9,413 nucleotides of DNA, taken from the NCBI GenBank assembly GCA_011524425.1, contig WTKI01000365.1, positions 1 through 9,413 on the forward strand. The letters run 5' to 3'. Within the stretch, counting starts at the first letter, position 1. Each line of letters opens with the position of its first letter. Position numbers and translations under genes: made by a program. This DNA is from Altererythrobacter sp. Lineage in GTDB: Bacteria > Pseudomonadota > Alphaproteobacteria > Sphingomonadales > Sphingomonadaceae. The notes beneath the pieces are model-generated. The model searched no databases, was not told where the DNA came from, and saw only the letters and a list, made by a program, of their open reading frames with translations. Shown one piece after another: positions 1-6,717 of this stretch.

Positions 1-1
1 C

Positions 2-1006
2 TGGCGCTCCAAAGCCCAGCAAGCAGCAGCAGAACGTGCCGGCTATGCGTTCCAGGCTTATGCGCAAACAAAGTTTAACGGGATCACCGAGCAGCTTGCG
101 AAAGTGGTCTTTCAGGCAGCACCCGATCTGCAATTGCCGGATAGCGAACCGATTTTCGAAGCGCTTAGAGCCGAGTTGGAAGACAGAGGCCTTTCCTCTC
201 TTGGAGATCCCAAAGGCGGAGCAAGCACAGCGGCCATCGCTTTCTTCCGTGCGCATGACTTAGGTTTTCGCATCCGCCGCTTGCGTCTGTTGGCGCGTCG
301 CCTCGCGCGGGATTGGGGGCTGGACCCCGATATTCCTGACAGCGCGCTCGATAAGGTCCGCTCAGCGCTCTACGAAATCTTGGAACTCTATCTCAAGCGT
401 GAAGGCATTGCCCCGCTTGGCAAGGACTTTCCAGCGATAGCAAGCAACGCGTTGAAAAACCCAGGCGGTGTGCTCGATCATCTGGCTCGGGTTCGTTTGC
501 TGCCTGAAATAGACGATCAGGCGGAGCAGCTGCTTTGCAAAGCGCTTGAGCAAATGCCGAAAGATTTGCGCAGACGCATTTTGCTGACCTATCTGGGCTT
601 TCCCTTTTATGACGTGGCGACCTTGCCGCTTGTGCGCAATGAAGGCCTTACGGAATACGATCCGATCAGAGTGGACCGGATCTCTCCCGATGATGCACGC
701 AGCATCCGCGAAGGCGGAACGCCTGCAACTTTGCGCGGTACTGAGTTTTTCAATTTCGGAGCATTCTTCAGCCGAGCATATCGCGAAAACGATTACCTGT
801 GGGGGCGCTTGCACGGAGCGGAACGCATGATCGATCTGGTGTGTTCAACTTTGGACGAGCCACTGCCGGACAATCAATGCCTCGATTTCAAGCGTGAGGC
901 TTTTCTGGCAATTCTGGATGAAGAGGCAAGCGCCGGACGCTGCCGCAGCTCGCTGATCCAGCAGTTAAGACAGGAAGTTGAAGAGCGGCTGGGACAGTCA
1001 CACTAG
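2..1006 (+). CDS. Patatin-related protein, C-terminal part (5' end outside window)
   Basis: The reading frame is open from the first bases of the window (Trp-Arg-Ser-Lys...) to TAG, giving 334 residues with no start in view, so the gene begins upstream. An internal ATG at 104 lies in the middle of a continuous conserved stretch and is not the start. The segment resembles the C-terminal region (DUF3376-type) of the long patatin-related proteins of about 700-800 residues found in sphingomonads and actinobacteria. Typical parts are the GYAFQAYAQTKFNGI stretch near the left edge, RISPDDARSI around residue 220, and the FGAFFSRAYRENDYLWGRLHGAERMIDL block near residues 240-270. In this family the N-terminal patatin domain (GXSXG serine and DGG/A motif, lipid acyl hydrolase) precedes this region. 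That domain is outside the window, so whether the catalytic residues are intact cannot be judged. The C-terminal region has no assigned function. The gene converges on dnaJ with a 29-base gap. Confidence 0.83.
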   Translation, partial: WRSKAQQAAAERAGYAFQAYAQTKFNGITEQLAKVVFQAAPDLQLPDSEPIFEALRAELEDRGLSSLGDPKGGASTAAIAFFRAHDLGFRIRRLRLLARRLARDWGLDPDIPDSALDKVRSALYEILELYLKREGIAPLGKDFPAIASNALKNPGGVLDHLARVRLLPEIDDQAEQLLCKALEQMPKDLRRRILLTYLGFPFYDVATLPLVRNEGLTEYDPIRVDRISPDDARSIREGGTPATLRGTEFFNFGAFFSRAYRENDYLWGRLHGAERMIDLVCSTLDEPLPDNQCLDFKREAFLAILDEEASAGRCRSSLIQQLRQEVEERLGQSH

Positions 1007-1007
1007 G

Positions 1008-1034
1008 CCGAACCCCCTCGTCGGGCCTGTTCGG
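1008..1034. terminator. Candidate bidirectional hairpin between convergent genes
   Basis: CCGAAC (1008-1013) and GTTCGG (1029-1034) form a perfect 6-bp stem, with an inner CCC/GGG pairing (1015-1017 with 1023-1025) around a short loop. It fills the gap between the stop of the patatin-related gene and the stop of dnaJ, where a shared terminator would be expected. There is no T-run on either side, so an intrinsic terminator is only a possibility; it could simply protect the 3' ends. Confidence 0.35.
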
Positions 1035-1035
1035 A

Positions 1036-2166
1036 TCAACCGCCAAACGCATTCTTCAGCGTATCGAAAAATCCGCGACTCTCGGGGCACTCTTCGCCCG
1101 TTTCAGTCTCCCGAAATTCCTTGAGCAGCTCTTTCTGCTTCTTGGAAAGCTTCGTGGGAGTTTCCACCGCAACCTCTACAACCAGATCGCCTCGGCCACG
1201 CCCTTGCAACACAGGCATACCTGCACCGCGCACCCGCAATTGCTTGCCTGACTGAATACCGGCCGGAATTTCAATCGTATTGGTTGAGCCGTCCAAGTCC
1301 GGAATATCGATCGAACCGCCCAAAGCTGCCGTCGTAAAACTCAAAGGAACGCGTGTGGCCAAAGTCGTGCCTTGGCGTTCAAACACATTATGCGGCCGCA
1401 CTTGCACGAAGATGTAGAGATCACCTGACGGAGAACCATTGGGACCGGCCTCACCTCTTCCAGCGAGCCTTATCCGGGTTCCGGTATCGACGCCCGGCGG
1501 AATCGTGACTTCCAAGGCTTGCACTTTGTCAACGCGTCCTTCCCCCCGGCATTCGCCGCATGGGGTCTCAATAACGACACCGCGCCCGTGGCATGTCGGG
1601 CAAGCCCGCTCCACTACAAAGAAGCCCTGCTTAGCCCGAACAGAGCCTAAACCGTTGCACAAATTGCAGCGACGCTCGCTTGTGCCGGGCTCAGCGCCTG
1701 ATCCATCACAGGTGTCACATTCCGCAGAAACTTCAATTTCGATCTGTGTCTCTTTGCCGTGGAACGCTTCATCGAGTGTAACATCGAGGTTGTAACGCAA
1801 ATCAGCGCCGCGGCGCGCCTGCTGGCGTCCTGATCCGCCGCCAAAAGCACTTCCAAAAATTGTCTCAAAGATATCGCCAATGTCGCCGAAGTCAGCGCCC
1901 GCCTGGCCTGCACCGCCGCCGCCTGCCATGCCTTCAGTAAAGGCTTGATGGCCAAACCTGTCATAGGCAGCGCGCTTTTGCGGGTCTTTCAAGCAGTCAT
2001 AGGCCGCATTGATCGCTTTGAATTGCGCTTCTGCCTGTGCATCGCCCGGGTTGCGGTCCGGGTGATATTTCATAGCCATTTTGCGATAGGCGCTCTTGAT
2101 TGCGCCTCCGTCCGCATCGCGGGAGACTTCCAAAAGCTGGTAAAAGTCAATCTCAGCAGCAGACAT
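1036..2166 (-). CDS. dnaJ: Chaperone protein DnaJ (Hsp40)
   Basis: A 376-residue type I J-protein, the same length as E. coli DnaJ, acting in the cytoplasm. It delivers unfolded substrates to DnaK and stimulates its ATPase. The J domain spans about residues 5-70 with the HPD tripeptide at 35-37. A glycine/phenylalanine-rich linker follows at about 75-120. The zinc-binding region has all four CXXCXGXG repeats: Cys150/153, Cys167/170, Cys189/192 and Cys203/206. The C-terminal substrate-binding and dimerisation domains complete the protein. All key residues are present. The ATG at 2166 is preceded by a weak GGGG-type ribosome site. It lies 79 bases downstream of dnaK on the same strand with a strong hairpin between them, so its expression probably depends on read-through from the dnaK promoter; no separate promoter was recognised. 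Confidence 0.98.
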   Translation of the reverse strand: MSAAEIDFYQLLEVSRDADGGAIKSAYRKMAMKYHPDRNPGDAQAEAQFKAINAAYDCLKDPQKRAAYDRFGHQAFTEGMAGGGGAGQAGADFGDIGDIFETIFGSAFGGGSGRQQARRGADLRYNLDVTLDEAFHGKETQIEIEVSAECDTCDGSGAEPGTSERRCNLCNGLGSVRAKQGFFVVERACPTCHGRGVVIETPCGECRGEGRVDKVQALEVTIPPGVDTGTRIRLAGRGEAGPNGSPSGDLYIFVQVRPHNVFERQGTTLATRVPLSFTTAALGGSIDIPDLDGSTNTIEIPAGIQSGKQLRVRGAGMPVLQGRGRGDLVVEVAVETPTKLSKKQKELLKEFRETETGEECPESRGFFDTLKNAFGG

Positions 2167-2192
2167 TTTGACCCCGATCCGTCCGAACGTCT

Positions 2193-2227
2193 AACCGCCA
2201 CCTGTACGGTTTGCACAGGTGGCGGTT
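2193..2227 (-). terminator. Perfect 13-bp hairpin between dnaK and dnaJ
   Basis: AACCGCCACCTGT (2193-2205) is exactly repeated in inverted orientation as ACAGGTGGCGGTT (2215-2227), leaving a 9-base loop. In dnaK-dnaJ mRNA this makes a GC-rich 13-bp stem beginning 18 bases after the dnaK stop codon. There is no U-tract after it, so it is more likely a partial terminator or an RNA-processing and stability element that sets the DnaK:DnaJ ratio than a full stop. The structure is seen directly; the role is inferred. Confidence 0.65.
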
Positions 2228-2245
2228 GAAGTTTTCATCAGGACA

Positions 2246-4174
2246 TCAGTCCTTCTTTTCGTCGTCGACTTCAGAAAACTCTGCGTCAACGACATCTTCG
2301 TCAGTGTCAGCAGAATCCGAAGCTTCACCAGCGCCACCTTCTGGCGCAGCGTTAGCTTGCTCTTGTTCGTAGATTTGCTGGCCCATCTTCATGGCCGCTT
2401 CAGTCAAAGCCTGAGCCTTGGTGTTGATCGCATCGACATCGTCGCCTTCAAGCGCAGTCTTTGCTTCAGCAACTGCGGCTTCAACAGCAGATTTGGTATC
2501 CGCGTCGATCTTGTCACCGTGCTCTTCAAGCTGCTTCTCAGTTGCGTGGACCAAGCTGTCTGCCTGATTGCGCGCTTCAGCGCCTTCACGCCGCTTCTTG
2601 TCTTCTTCAGCGAATTTTTCAGCATCCTGGACCATTTGATCGATGTCTGAATCGCTCAAACCACCAGAGGCCTGGATCTTGATCTGCTGCTCTTTGCCTG
2701 TGCCTTTGTCTTTGGCAGAGACATTCACAATCCCGTTCGCATCAATATCGAAGGTGACTTCAATCTGCGGGACACCGCGCGGTGCAGGCGGAATACCAAC
2801 CAGATCAAACTGGCCGAGCAGTTTGTTGTCTGCCGCCATTTCGCGCTCACCCTGGAAGACCCGGATCGTCACCGCGTTCTGATTGTCTTCAGCGGTTGAG
2901 TAAGTTTGCGTCTTCTTCGTCGGGATCGTGGTGTTGCGATCAATCATACGAGTAAAGACGCCGCCCAAAGTCTCGATACCGAGCGACAATGGCGTGACGT
3001 CAAGCAAAAGCACGTCTTTTACATCGCCTTGCAGAACGCCAGCTTGAATAGCCGCACCCATCGCAACCACTTCATCAGGGTTCACACCGGTATGCGGTTT
3101 CGATCCGAAGAAGCCTTCTACAACTTCGCGGACCTTAGGCATGCGGGTCATACCGCCTACAAGGATCACTTCGTCAATGTCGTCTTTGGACACGCCAGCA
3201 TCAGCCAATGCCTTTTTGCATGGCTCAAGCGTGCGCTGAATGAGATCACCTACCAGCTTTTCCAAATCTGCGCGGCTGAGGGTTTCAACCAAGTGCAATG
3301 GTGTGGACGAGCCACCTTCCATGCGCGCCGTGATAAAGGGCAGGTTGATTTCAGTAGTCGCAGAGCTGGAAAGCTCGATCTTCGCTTTTTCTGCGGCTTC
3401 TTTCAGGCGTTGAAGCGCAAGCTTGTCCGCCTTCAGATCCATATTTTCTTTCTGCTGGAACTGTTCCGCCAGCCATTCCACAATCGCGCTGTCGAAGTCT
3501 TCACCGCCAAGGAATGTGTCACCATTGGTGGATTTCACTTCAAATACGCCGTCACCGATCTCAAGGATGGAAACGTCGAATGTGCCGCCGCCAAGGTCAT
3601 AGACAGCAATGGTTTTGCCATCATCCTTGTCTAGGCCATATGCCAGCGCTGCTGCCGTCGGCTCGTTGATGATGCGCAGAACTTCGAGACCAGCGATCTG
3701 GCCCGCATCCTTGGTGGCCTGTCGCTGAGCGTCGTTGAAGTAAGCAGGGACAGTGATCACCGCCTGGTTCACATCTTCACCGAGATAGCTTTCAGCGGTT
3801 TCTTTCATCTTTTGCAGGATGAAAGCGGAGACCTGGCTTGGCGAATATTCTTCGCCACCTGCTTCGACCCACGCATCGCCATTTTTTCCTTTGACGATGT
3901 CATACGGGACAAGCTCGGAATCCTTCTTTGTCAAAGGATCGTCAAACCGGCGACCGATAAGGCGCTTGATCGCGAAAAGCGTGTTGTCAGGGTTTGTGAC
4001 CGCCTGGCGCTTAGCCGGCTGACCAATCAGACGTTCGCTGTCCTTAGTGAAGGCCACAATCGAAGGCGTTGTGCGCGCGCCTTCGGAATTCTCAATAACT
4101 TTGGGCTTGCCCCCATCCATCACTGCGACACATGAGTTTGTCGTGCCGAGGTCGATACCGATAACTTTGGCCAT
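2246..4174 (-). CDS. dnaK: Chaperone protein DnaK (Hsp70)
   Basis: A 642-residue cytoplasmic Hsp70, close to the 638 residues of E. coli DnaK. It binds exposed hydrophobic segments in an ATP-dependent cycle, with DnaJ triggering hydrolysis and GrpE exchanging nucleotide. The nucleotide-binding domain has the phosphate-1 motif IDLGTTNS at residues 7-14, the [20 protein letters not shown] block, [13 protein letters not shown] and the phosphate-2 motif [10 protein letters not shown]. The hydrophobic interdomain linker [13 protein letters not shown] sits near residue 390. The substrate-binding beta domain and helical lid follow, ending in the acidic tail [17 protein letters not shown]. An in-frame start 21 bases upstream (4195) would add MKGNGES. 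I chose 4174 because [14 protein letters not shown] is the standard N-terminus and AAGGAAATGGGGAA lies just before it. It heads the dnaK-dnaJ unit and has a sigma-32-type promoter about 90 bases upstream. Confidence 0.98.
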   Translation of the reverse strand: MAKVIGIDLGTTNSCVAVMDGGKPKVIENSEGARTTPSIVAFTKDSERLIGQPAKRQAVTNPDNTLFAIKRLIGRRFDDPLTKKDSELVPYDIVKGKNGDAWVEAGGEEYSPSQVSAFILQKMKETAESYLGEDVNQAVITVPAYFNDAQRQATKDAGQIAGLEVLRIINEPTAAALAYGLDKDDGKTIAVYDLGGGTFDVSILEIGDGVFEVKSTNGDTFLGGEDFDSAIVEWLAEQFQQKENMDLKADKLALQRLKEAAEKAKIELSSSATTEINLPFITARMEGGSSTPLHLVETLSRADLEKLVGDLIQRTLEPCKKALADAGVSKDDIDEVILVGGMTRMPKVREVVEGFFGSKPHTGVNPDEVVAMGAAIQAGVLQGDVKDVLLLDVTPLSLGIETLGGVFTRMIDRNTTIPTKKTQTYSTAEDNQNAVTIRVFQGEREMAADNKLLGQFDLVGIPPAPRGVPQIEVTFDIDANGIVNVSAKDKGTGKEQQIKIQASGGLSDSDIDQMVQDAEKFAEEDKKRREGAEARNQADSLVHATEKQLEEHGDKIDADTKSAVEAAVAEAKTALEGDDVDAINTKAQALTEAAMKMGQQIYEQEQANAAPEGGAGEASDSADTDEDVVDAEFSEVDDEKKD

Positions 4175-4261
4175 GGATTCCCCATTTCCTTTCAATGCGT
4201 TGGACGCCGCGCGCTTGGCTTCCCGTCATTGGCGAAACCCCTCGGCGGCTCTGATATAAGG

Positions 4262-4292
4262 CGGATATAGGTGCGGTTTTGCTTGGCACAAG
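4262..4292 (-). promoter_or_regulatory. Heat-shock (sigma-32/RpoH) promoter of dnaK
   Basis: On the minus strand CTTG (4292-4289), 17 bases, then CCTATATCCG (4271-4262) match every defined position of the alphaproteobacterial RpoH consensus CTTG-N17-CYTATNTNNG. Transcription would start near 4255, giving a leader of about 80 bases before the dnaK ATG. A second -10-like copy, CTTATATCAG (4260-4251), lies one helical turn downstream but has no CTTG at the right distance. No HrcA-type CIRCE repeat is visible in the leader. The match is read directly; the consensus is established for alphaproteobacteria; actual use is inferred. Confidence 0.78.
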
Positions 4293-4311
4293 AGCATCAC
4301 CCCCTTAGATT
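4283..4311 (+). promoter_or_regulatory. Candidate housekeeping promoter of the copper-lipoprotein cluster
   Basis: TTGGCA (4283-4288), a 17-base spacer, and TAGATT (4306-4311) match TTGACA/TATAAT at 5 of 6 and 4 of 6 positions. A start near 4318 would leave about 24 bases before the GTG start codon, with GGGGGAG in between. Its -35 box directly abuts the CTTG of the dnaK promoter on the opposite strand. No other convincing promoter was seen for this cluster. Confidence 0.42.
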
Positions 4312-4341
4312 CCACAAGTGTTTCAATGGGGGAGCGAATCT

Positions 4342-4845
4342 GTGAAAAAGACAATGAATTTCCGAACCGCTTTTATTGCACCATTCTGCGCAGCAGGGCT
4401 TGCCCTGTCATTGGCGGCATGTGGTGGTAGCGAAGCGCCGGTTGAAGAGGCCGCAGAGCAAGCGGGCGTTCCAGGTATGAGCGTTGATAATGCGCGACTG
4501 GTCTTGCCTCCAGTGGCTGGAAATCCGGCAGCAATTTATTTCGACGTCGCCTATGAAGGCGACCGCGGGCTCGCCATTCGCAAAGCTTCTGTTGAAGGCG
4601 CTGAAAGCGCGATGCTCCACAATTATACCGAGTGGGAAGGCAAGATGCAGATGATGGAAGCGCTCGATATTGTTGTGAAGAAAGGCGATAAAATCGCGTT
4701 CGAACCAGGCGGTCAACACGTCATGGCATTTGGTTTGCCTGAAGATCTCGCTGTGGGATCAAGCGTGGAGGTAACACTGACTGTTTCCGGCGGTGCTACG
4801 CAAACCTTCTCAGCCGAAGTGCGCGCAGCCGGGGAAGAGCGCTGA
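4342..4845 (+). CDS. PCu(A)C-type copper-binding lipoprotein
   Basis: A 167-residue exported lipoprotein of the periplasmic copper chaperone PCu(A)C (DUF461) family, whose members carry Cu(I) to the CuA or CuB centres of haem-copper oxidases. The N-terminus (VKKTMNFR) is positively charged and followed by a hydrophobic stretch and the lipobox LAAC with Cys27 as lipidation site. An acidic, alanine-rich linker of about 20 residues follows. The metal motif H-X10-M-X21-H-X-M is exact: His93, Met104, His126 and Met128. I chose the GTG at 4342 because GGGGGAG sits 7 bases upstream. A GTG at 4318 would add 8 residues but coincides with the predicted transcription start, and an ATG at 4354 would cut the charged N-region. 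No cytochrome oxidase gene or Sco partner is in view. Family assignment is strong; the oxidase-assembly role is inferred from the family. Confidence 0.87.
   Translation: MKKTMNFRTAFIAPFCAAGLALSLAACGGSEAPVEEAAEQAGVPGMSVDNARLVLPPVAGNPAAIYFDVAYEGDRGLAIRKASVEGAESAMLHNYTEWEGKMQMMEALDIVVKKGDKIAFEPGGQHVMAFGLPEDLAVGSSVEVTLTVSGGATQTFSAEVRAAGEER
4831..4839 (+). promoter_or_regulatory. Ribosome-binding site ahead of a CTG start codon
   Basis: GGGGAAGAG lies 2 bases before a CTG whose last two bases overlap the TGA of the copper-lipoprotein gene (CTGA, 4842-4845), copying the layout of the common ATGA translational-coupling overlap. This is the main argument for placing the next gene's start at 4842. 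A second candidate is GGGGAG at 4878-4883, 6 bases before another in-frame CTG at 4890. Confidence 0.45.
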
Positions 4846-5339
4846 CAGCTGAAGCCGCTACCTTTTGTCCCGCGGGCGGGGAGCGGCCTCTGACTTCCGG
4901 TGAAATTGAGCTCGCCCGCAGCATCTTCCATGATGCGATCGACTATTCGCAAGTCACGATCCGGCGCCGCAAATGGTTTCCCTTTCAACCGCGCCGGGTC
5001 ACCATGGCACCGCGCGGGCATATTCACTTTCATCCTCTCGCGTCCAATTATTGCGATGACTTCTCCGCTGTCAGCCTCTCGCTAAAAGCGCATTTTATCC
5101 ATGAAATGGTGCATGTCTGGCAGACCCAGACACGCGGGCCCTGGTATCTCGTCACACACCGCATGCCCTGGGCGCGCTATGATTATAGCATAAAACCGGG
5201 CTGGCCGCTGACGCGGTACGGCATTGAGCAGCAGGCGGAAATTGTCCGCCATGCTTTCCTGCTCCGCAACGGCGCAAAAATCGCCGGAGTTGCCGACGAG
5301 GCAGCCTATGAGCTATTGGTCAACTTCAGGGAGAGATAA
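4842..5339 (+). CDS. 'Vgr related' sphingomonad protein with HEMVH motif, apparent CTG start
   Basis: About 165 residues, resembling the short conserved proteins annotated as 'vgr related protein' in sphingomonads; function unknown. Residues 87-91 are HEMVH, matching the zinc-metalloprotease HExxH motif, in HEMVHVWQ, which recalls the HELTHVVQQ of DUF4157-type domains. An EQQAE segment at 129-133 could give a third, gluzincin-like ligand. Other conserved-looking parts are RPLTSGEIELARSIF (15-29) and WFPFQPRRVTMAPRGHIHFHP (45-65). The frame is open from 4743 with no ATG, GTG or TTG before the ATG at 5004, which would discard the conserved first 54 residues. CTG at 4842 (stop overlap and ribosome site) or CTG at 4890 (149 residues, GGGGAG 6 bases upstream) must therefore serve. 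There is no signal peptide. The gene sits tightly between the lipoprotein and acetyltransferase genes. The coding region is secure, the start less so, and enzymatic activity is only suggested. Confidence 0.8.
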   Translation: MTAEAATFCPAGGERPLTSGEIELARSIFHDAIDYSQVTIRRRKWFPFQPRRVTMAPRGHIHFHPLASNYCDDFSAVSLSLKAHFIHEMVHVWQTQTRGPWYLVTHRMPWARYDYSIKPGWPLTRYGIEQQAEIVRHAFLLRNGAKIAGVADEAAYELLVNFRER

Positions 5340-5836
5340 TGACCAAAAAGCTCGATTACGCGATCAGGCCATTTGAGCCGCGCGATGCAGCTGCGTTTGC
5401 CGGGCTCAATCGCCGCTGGATAGACTCGCTTTTCCAAATGGAAGAGAAAGACAAAGTCCAACTGGAAAACCCGCAATCCGCTATTCTCGACAAAGGCGGA
5501 TATATTGCGATTGCAGAAGCCAATGGCTGGGTTGTGGGGACTGGAGCTATCCTTCCAGCAGCGCTCGCCCCAAAGGATGGCAAGGTCTGGTTTGAAATCG
5601 TCAAAATGTCGACAGACCTGTCAGCTCAGCGGATGGGCATCGGTAGCCAGATATTGGGGCAGTTGATCGGCTTTGCACGCGATCATGGAGCCAATGCGAT
5701 CTGGCTGGAAACCAATGACCAATTGGAGGCGGCCACTATCCTCTATCGCAAAACGGGTTTTCGTGACCTGTCCGGCGATGATGTCTGGGAAACACCCTAT
5801 GATCGCTGCAACATGCAGATGGTGATGGAGATTTAG
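5339..5836 (+). CDS. GNAT-family N-acetyltransferase
   Basis: A 165-residue cytoplasmic protein with the GCN5-related acetyltransferase fold. The acetyl-CoA pyrophosphate-binding loop QRMGIG is at residues 97-102 (consensus Q/RxxGxG/A), after the beta-strand WFEIVKMSTD. The following strand and helix, IWLETNDQLEAATILYRKTGF, are the usual motif B region. The substrate cannot be told from sequence; proteins of this shape acetylate small amines, antibiotics or peptides. The ATG overlaps the preceding TAA by one base (TAATG), with AGGGAGAG just upstream, so translation is probably coupled to the HEMVH protein gene. The 3' end overlaps the stop codon of the gene on the opposite strand. Confidence 0.9.
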   Translation: MTKKLDYAIRPFEPRDAAAFAGLNRRWIDSLFQMEEKDKVQLENPQSAILDKGGYIAIAEANGWVVGTGAILPAALAPKDGKVWFEIVKMSTDLSAQRMGIGSQILGQLIGFARDHGANAIWLETNDQLEAATILYRKTGFRDLSGDDVWETPYDRCNMQMVMEI

Positions 5837-6108
5837 ACCAATCTATCCATAGTCGTGATTACTCCGCTCGCACCGCATTCATCCCACAAATGCTGGAAAG
5901 CATCGCGGTCCGGATCGGCACGGTAACGCTCCATTGCTGCCATGTCAGGCACGTCAAGCACATGCACCTCGCAAGAGCCATCATCCGCGCGCAGCCGCTC
6001 GGCCAGAATGATACCGTAGCGTTCGAGCAGCGGGATCACTGCACTCTCGTAAGCCTCGAACTTTTCCAGATCGACACCGGTCAGGTCGATGCGCGCGTGA
6101 AGGATCAT
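5833..6108 (-). CDS. Small protein, DUF1330-like dimeric alpha/beta barrel
   Basis: A 91-residue protein of unknown function. Its pattern of a beta-strand, a helix with FEAYESAVIPLLERYG, then HVLDVPDMAAMERYRADPDRDAFQHLW recalls DUF1330 and related ferredoxin-like dimeric barrel proteins. Members of that fold include small stress-related monooxygenase-like proteins. No cofactor-binding residues can be assigned. It starts 13 bases after the grpE stop on the same strand, so it is probably the last gene of the hrcA-grpE unit. The ribosome site is weak. Its TAA overlaps the TAG of the acetyltransferase gene on the opposite strand (TTAG, 5833-5836). The coding call is supported by the ordinary protein composition and operon placement; the family call is tentative. 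Confidence 0.78.
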   Translation of the reverse strand: MILHARIDLTGVDLEKFEAYESAVIPLLERYGIILAERLRADDGSCEVHVLDVPDMAAMERYRADPDRDAFQHLWDECGASGVITTMDRLV

Positions 6109-6121
6109 CCGATCGAGCCTG

Positions 6122-6697
6122 TCAGTCTGGCTTCTTAGCGACGCCCACCATCGCCGGGCGCAGCAAACGGTCCTTGATCATCCAACCGCTTTGCATTTCC
6201 TGCACAACAGTCCCCGGTTCAGCATCATCGGTTGGCACTTCAATCATGGCCTGATGCTGGTTGGGATCAAGCTCCAGCCCCTTGGCGGCAATGCGCGTAA
6301 TGCCGTGCTGCTGAAAGACTTTTTCGAGCTCACGTTGAGTGGCCTCGATACCTATAACGAGCCCCTTCATCTTGTCATCTTCGCGCAAGGTTTCTGGAAT
6401 AGCTTCAACCGCACGCGAAAGATTGTCCCACACGCTCAAGACATCGCGTGCGAATCCTGTTGAGGCATAGGTGCGCGCGTCAGCAACATCCTTTTCCAAA
6501 CGGCGCCGGACATTCTGCGTTTCCGCTTGCGCATAGAGCACATCCTGCTTGGCGGCTTCCAAGTCGGCCTTCAGAGAAGCGAGCGCTTCGTTCTCGCTCT
6601 CTTCTTCATCCGCTTTGCCATCATCGAGGAATTCCTCTGGCACGCCTTTAAGTTCGTCAGATACCGCCTCGTCTTGCGGCTTATCATTGTCAGTCAT
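6122..6697 (-). CDS. grpE: Nucleotide-exchange factor GrpE
   Basis: A 191-residue cytoplasmic co-chaperone (E. coli GrpE has 197) that releases ADP from DnaK and acts as a thermosensor through its long helices. After a variable acidic N-terminus (about residues 1-35) comes the coiled-coil segment ALASLKADLEAAKQDVLYAQAETQNVRRRLEKD. Next are the four-helix-bundle region with VLSVWDNLSRAVEAIP and the C-terminal beta domain with LDPNQHQAMIEVP and VVQEMQSGWMIKDRLLRPAMVGVAK, the strongest family signature. It follows hrcA by 20 bases and is probably co-transcribed with it. The ribosome site is poor (GGACGGAA, more than 10 bases upstream), which suggests coupling to hrcA translation. Its partner DnaK is encoded about 2 kb away in a separate unit. 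Confidence 0.97.
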   Translation of the reverse strand: MTDNDKPQDEAVSDELKGVPEEFLDDGKADEEESENEALASLKADLEAAKQDVLYAQAETQNVRRRLEKDVADARTYASTGFARDVLSVWDNLSRAVEAIPETLREDDKMKGLVIGIEATQRELEKVFQQHGITRIAAKGLELDPNQHQAMIEVPTDDAEPGTVVQEMQSGWMIKDRLLRPAMVGVAKKPD

Positions 6698-6717
6698 TGA
6701 ATGTTTGTTCCGTCCAT

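Noticed and set aside
362..814. Open frame of 150 codons on - inside the patatin-related gene
   Set aside because: It is antisense to a clearly conserved protein segment, has no ribosome site or family resemblance, and no transcription unit would contain it.
2906..3634. Long open frame (242 codons) on + inside dnaK
   Set aside because: It is fully antisense to the strongly conserved dnaK nucleotide- and substrate-binding domains. Its translation shows no recognisable domain and is a by-product of dnaK codon use.
4175..4255. RNA thermometer (ROSE or fourU type) in the dnaK leader
   Set aside because: The leader has only short G/C pairings (for example CGCCG with CGGCG) and no clear element masking the AAGGAAATGGGGA ribosome site, so I see no supportable thermometer.
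4092..4289. Short open frame on - across the dnaK start and promoter
   Set aside because: It starts upstream of the predicted dnaK transcription start and overlaps dnaK in another frame; the translation is not protein-like.
4713..5033. Open frame of 106 codons on - across the lipoprotein and HEMVH genes
   Set aside because: It covers two supported genes on the other strand and shows no domain or start signal.
6041..6060. GCACTC sequence as a possible half of a CIRCE operator
   Set aside because: There is no GAGTGC partner 9 bases away, and it lies inside the coding sequence of the small protein.
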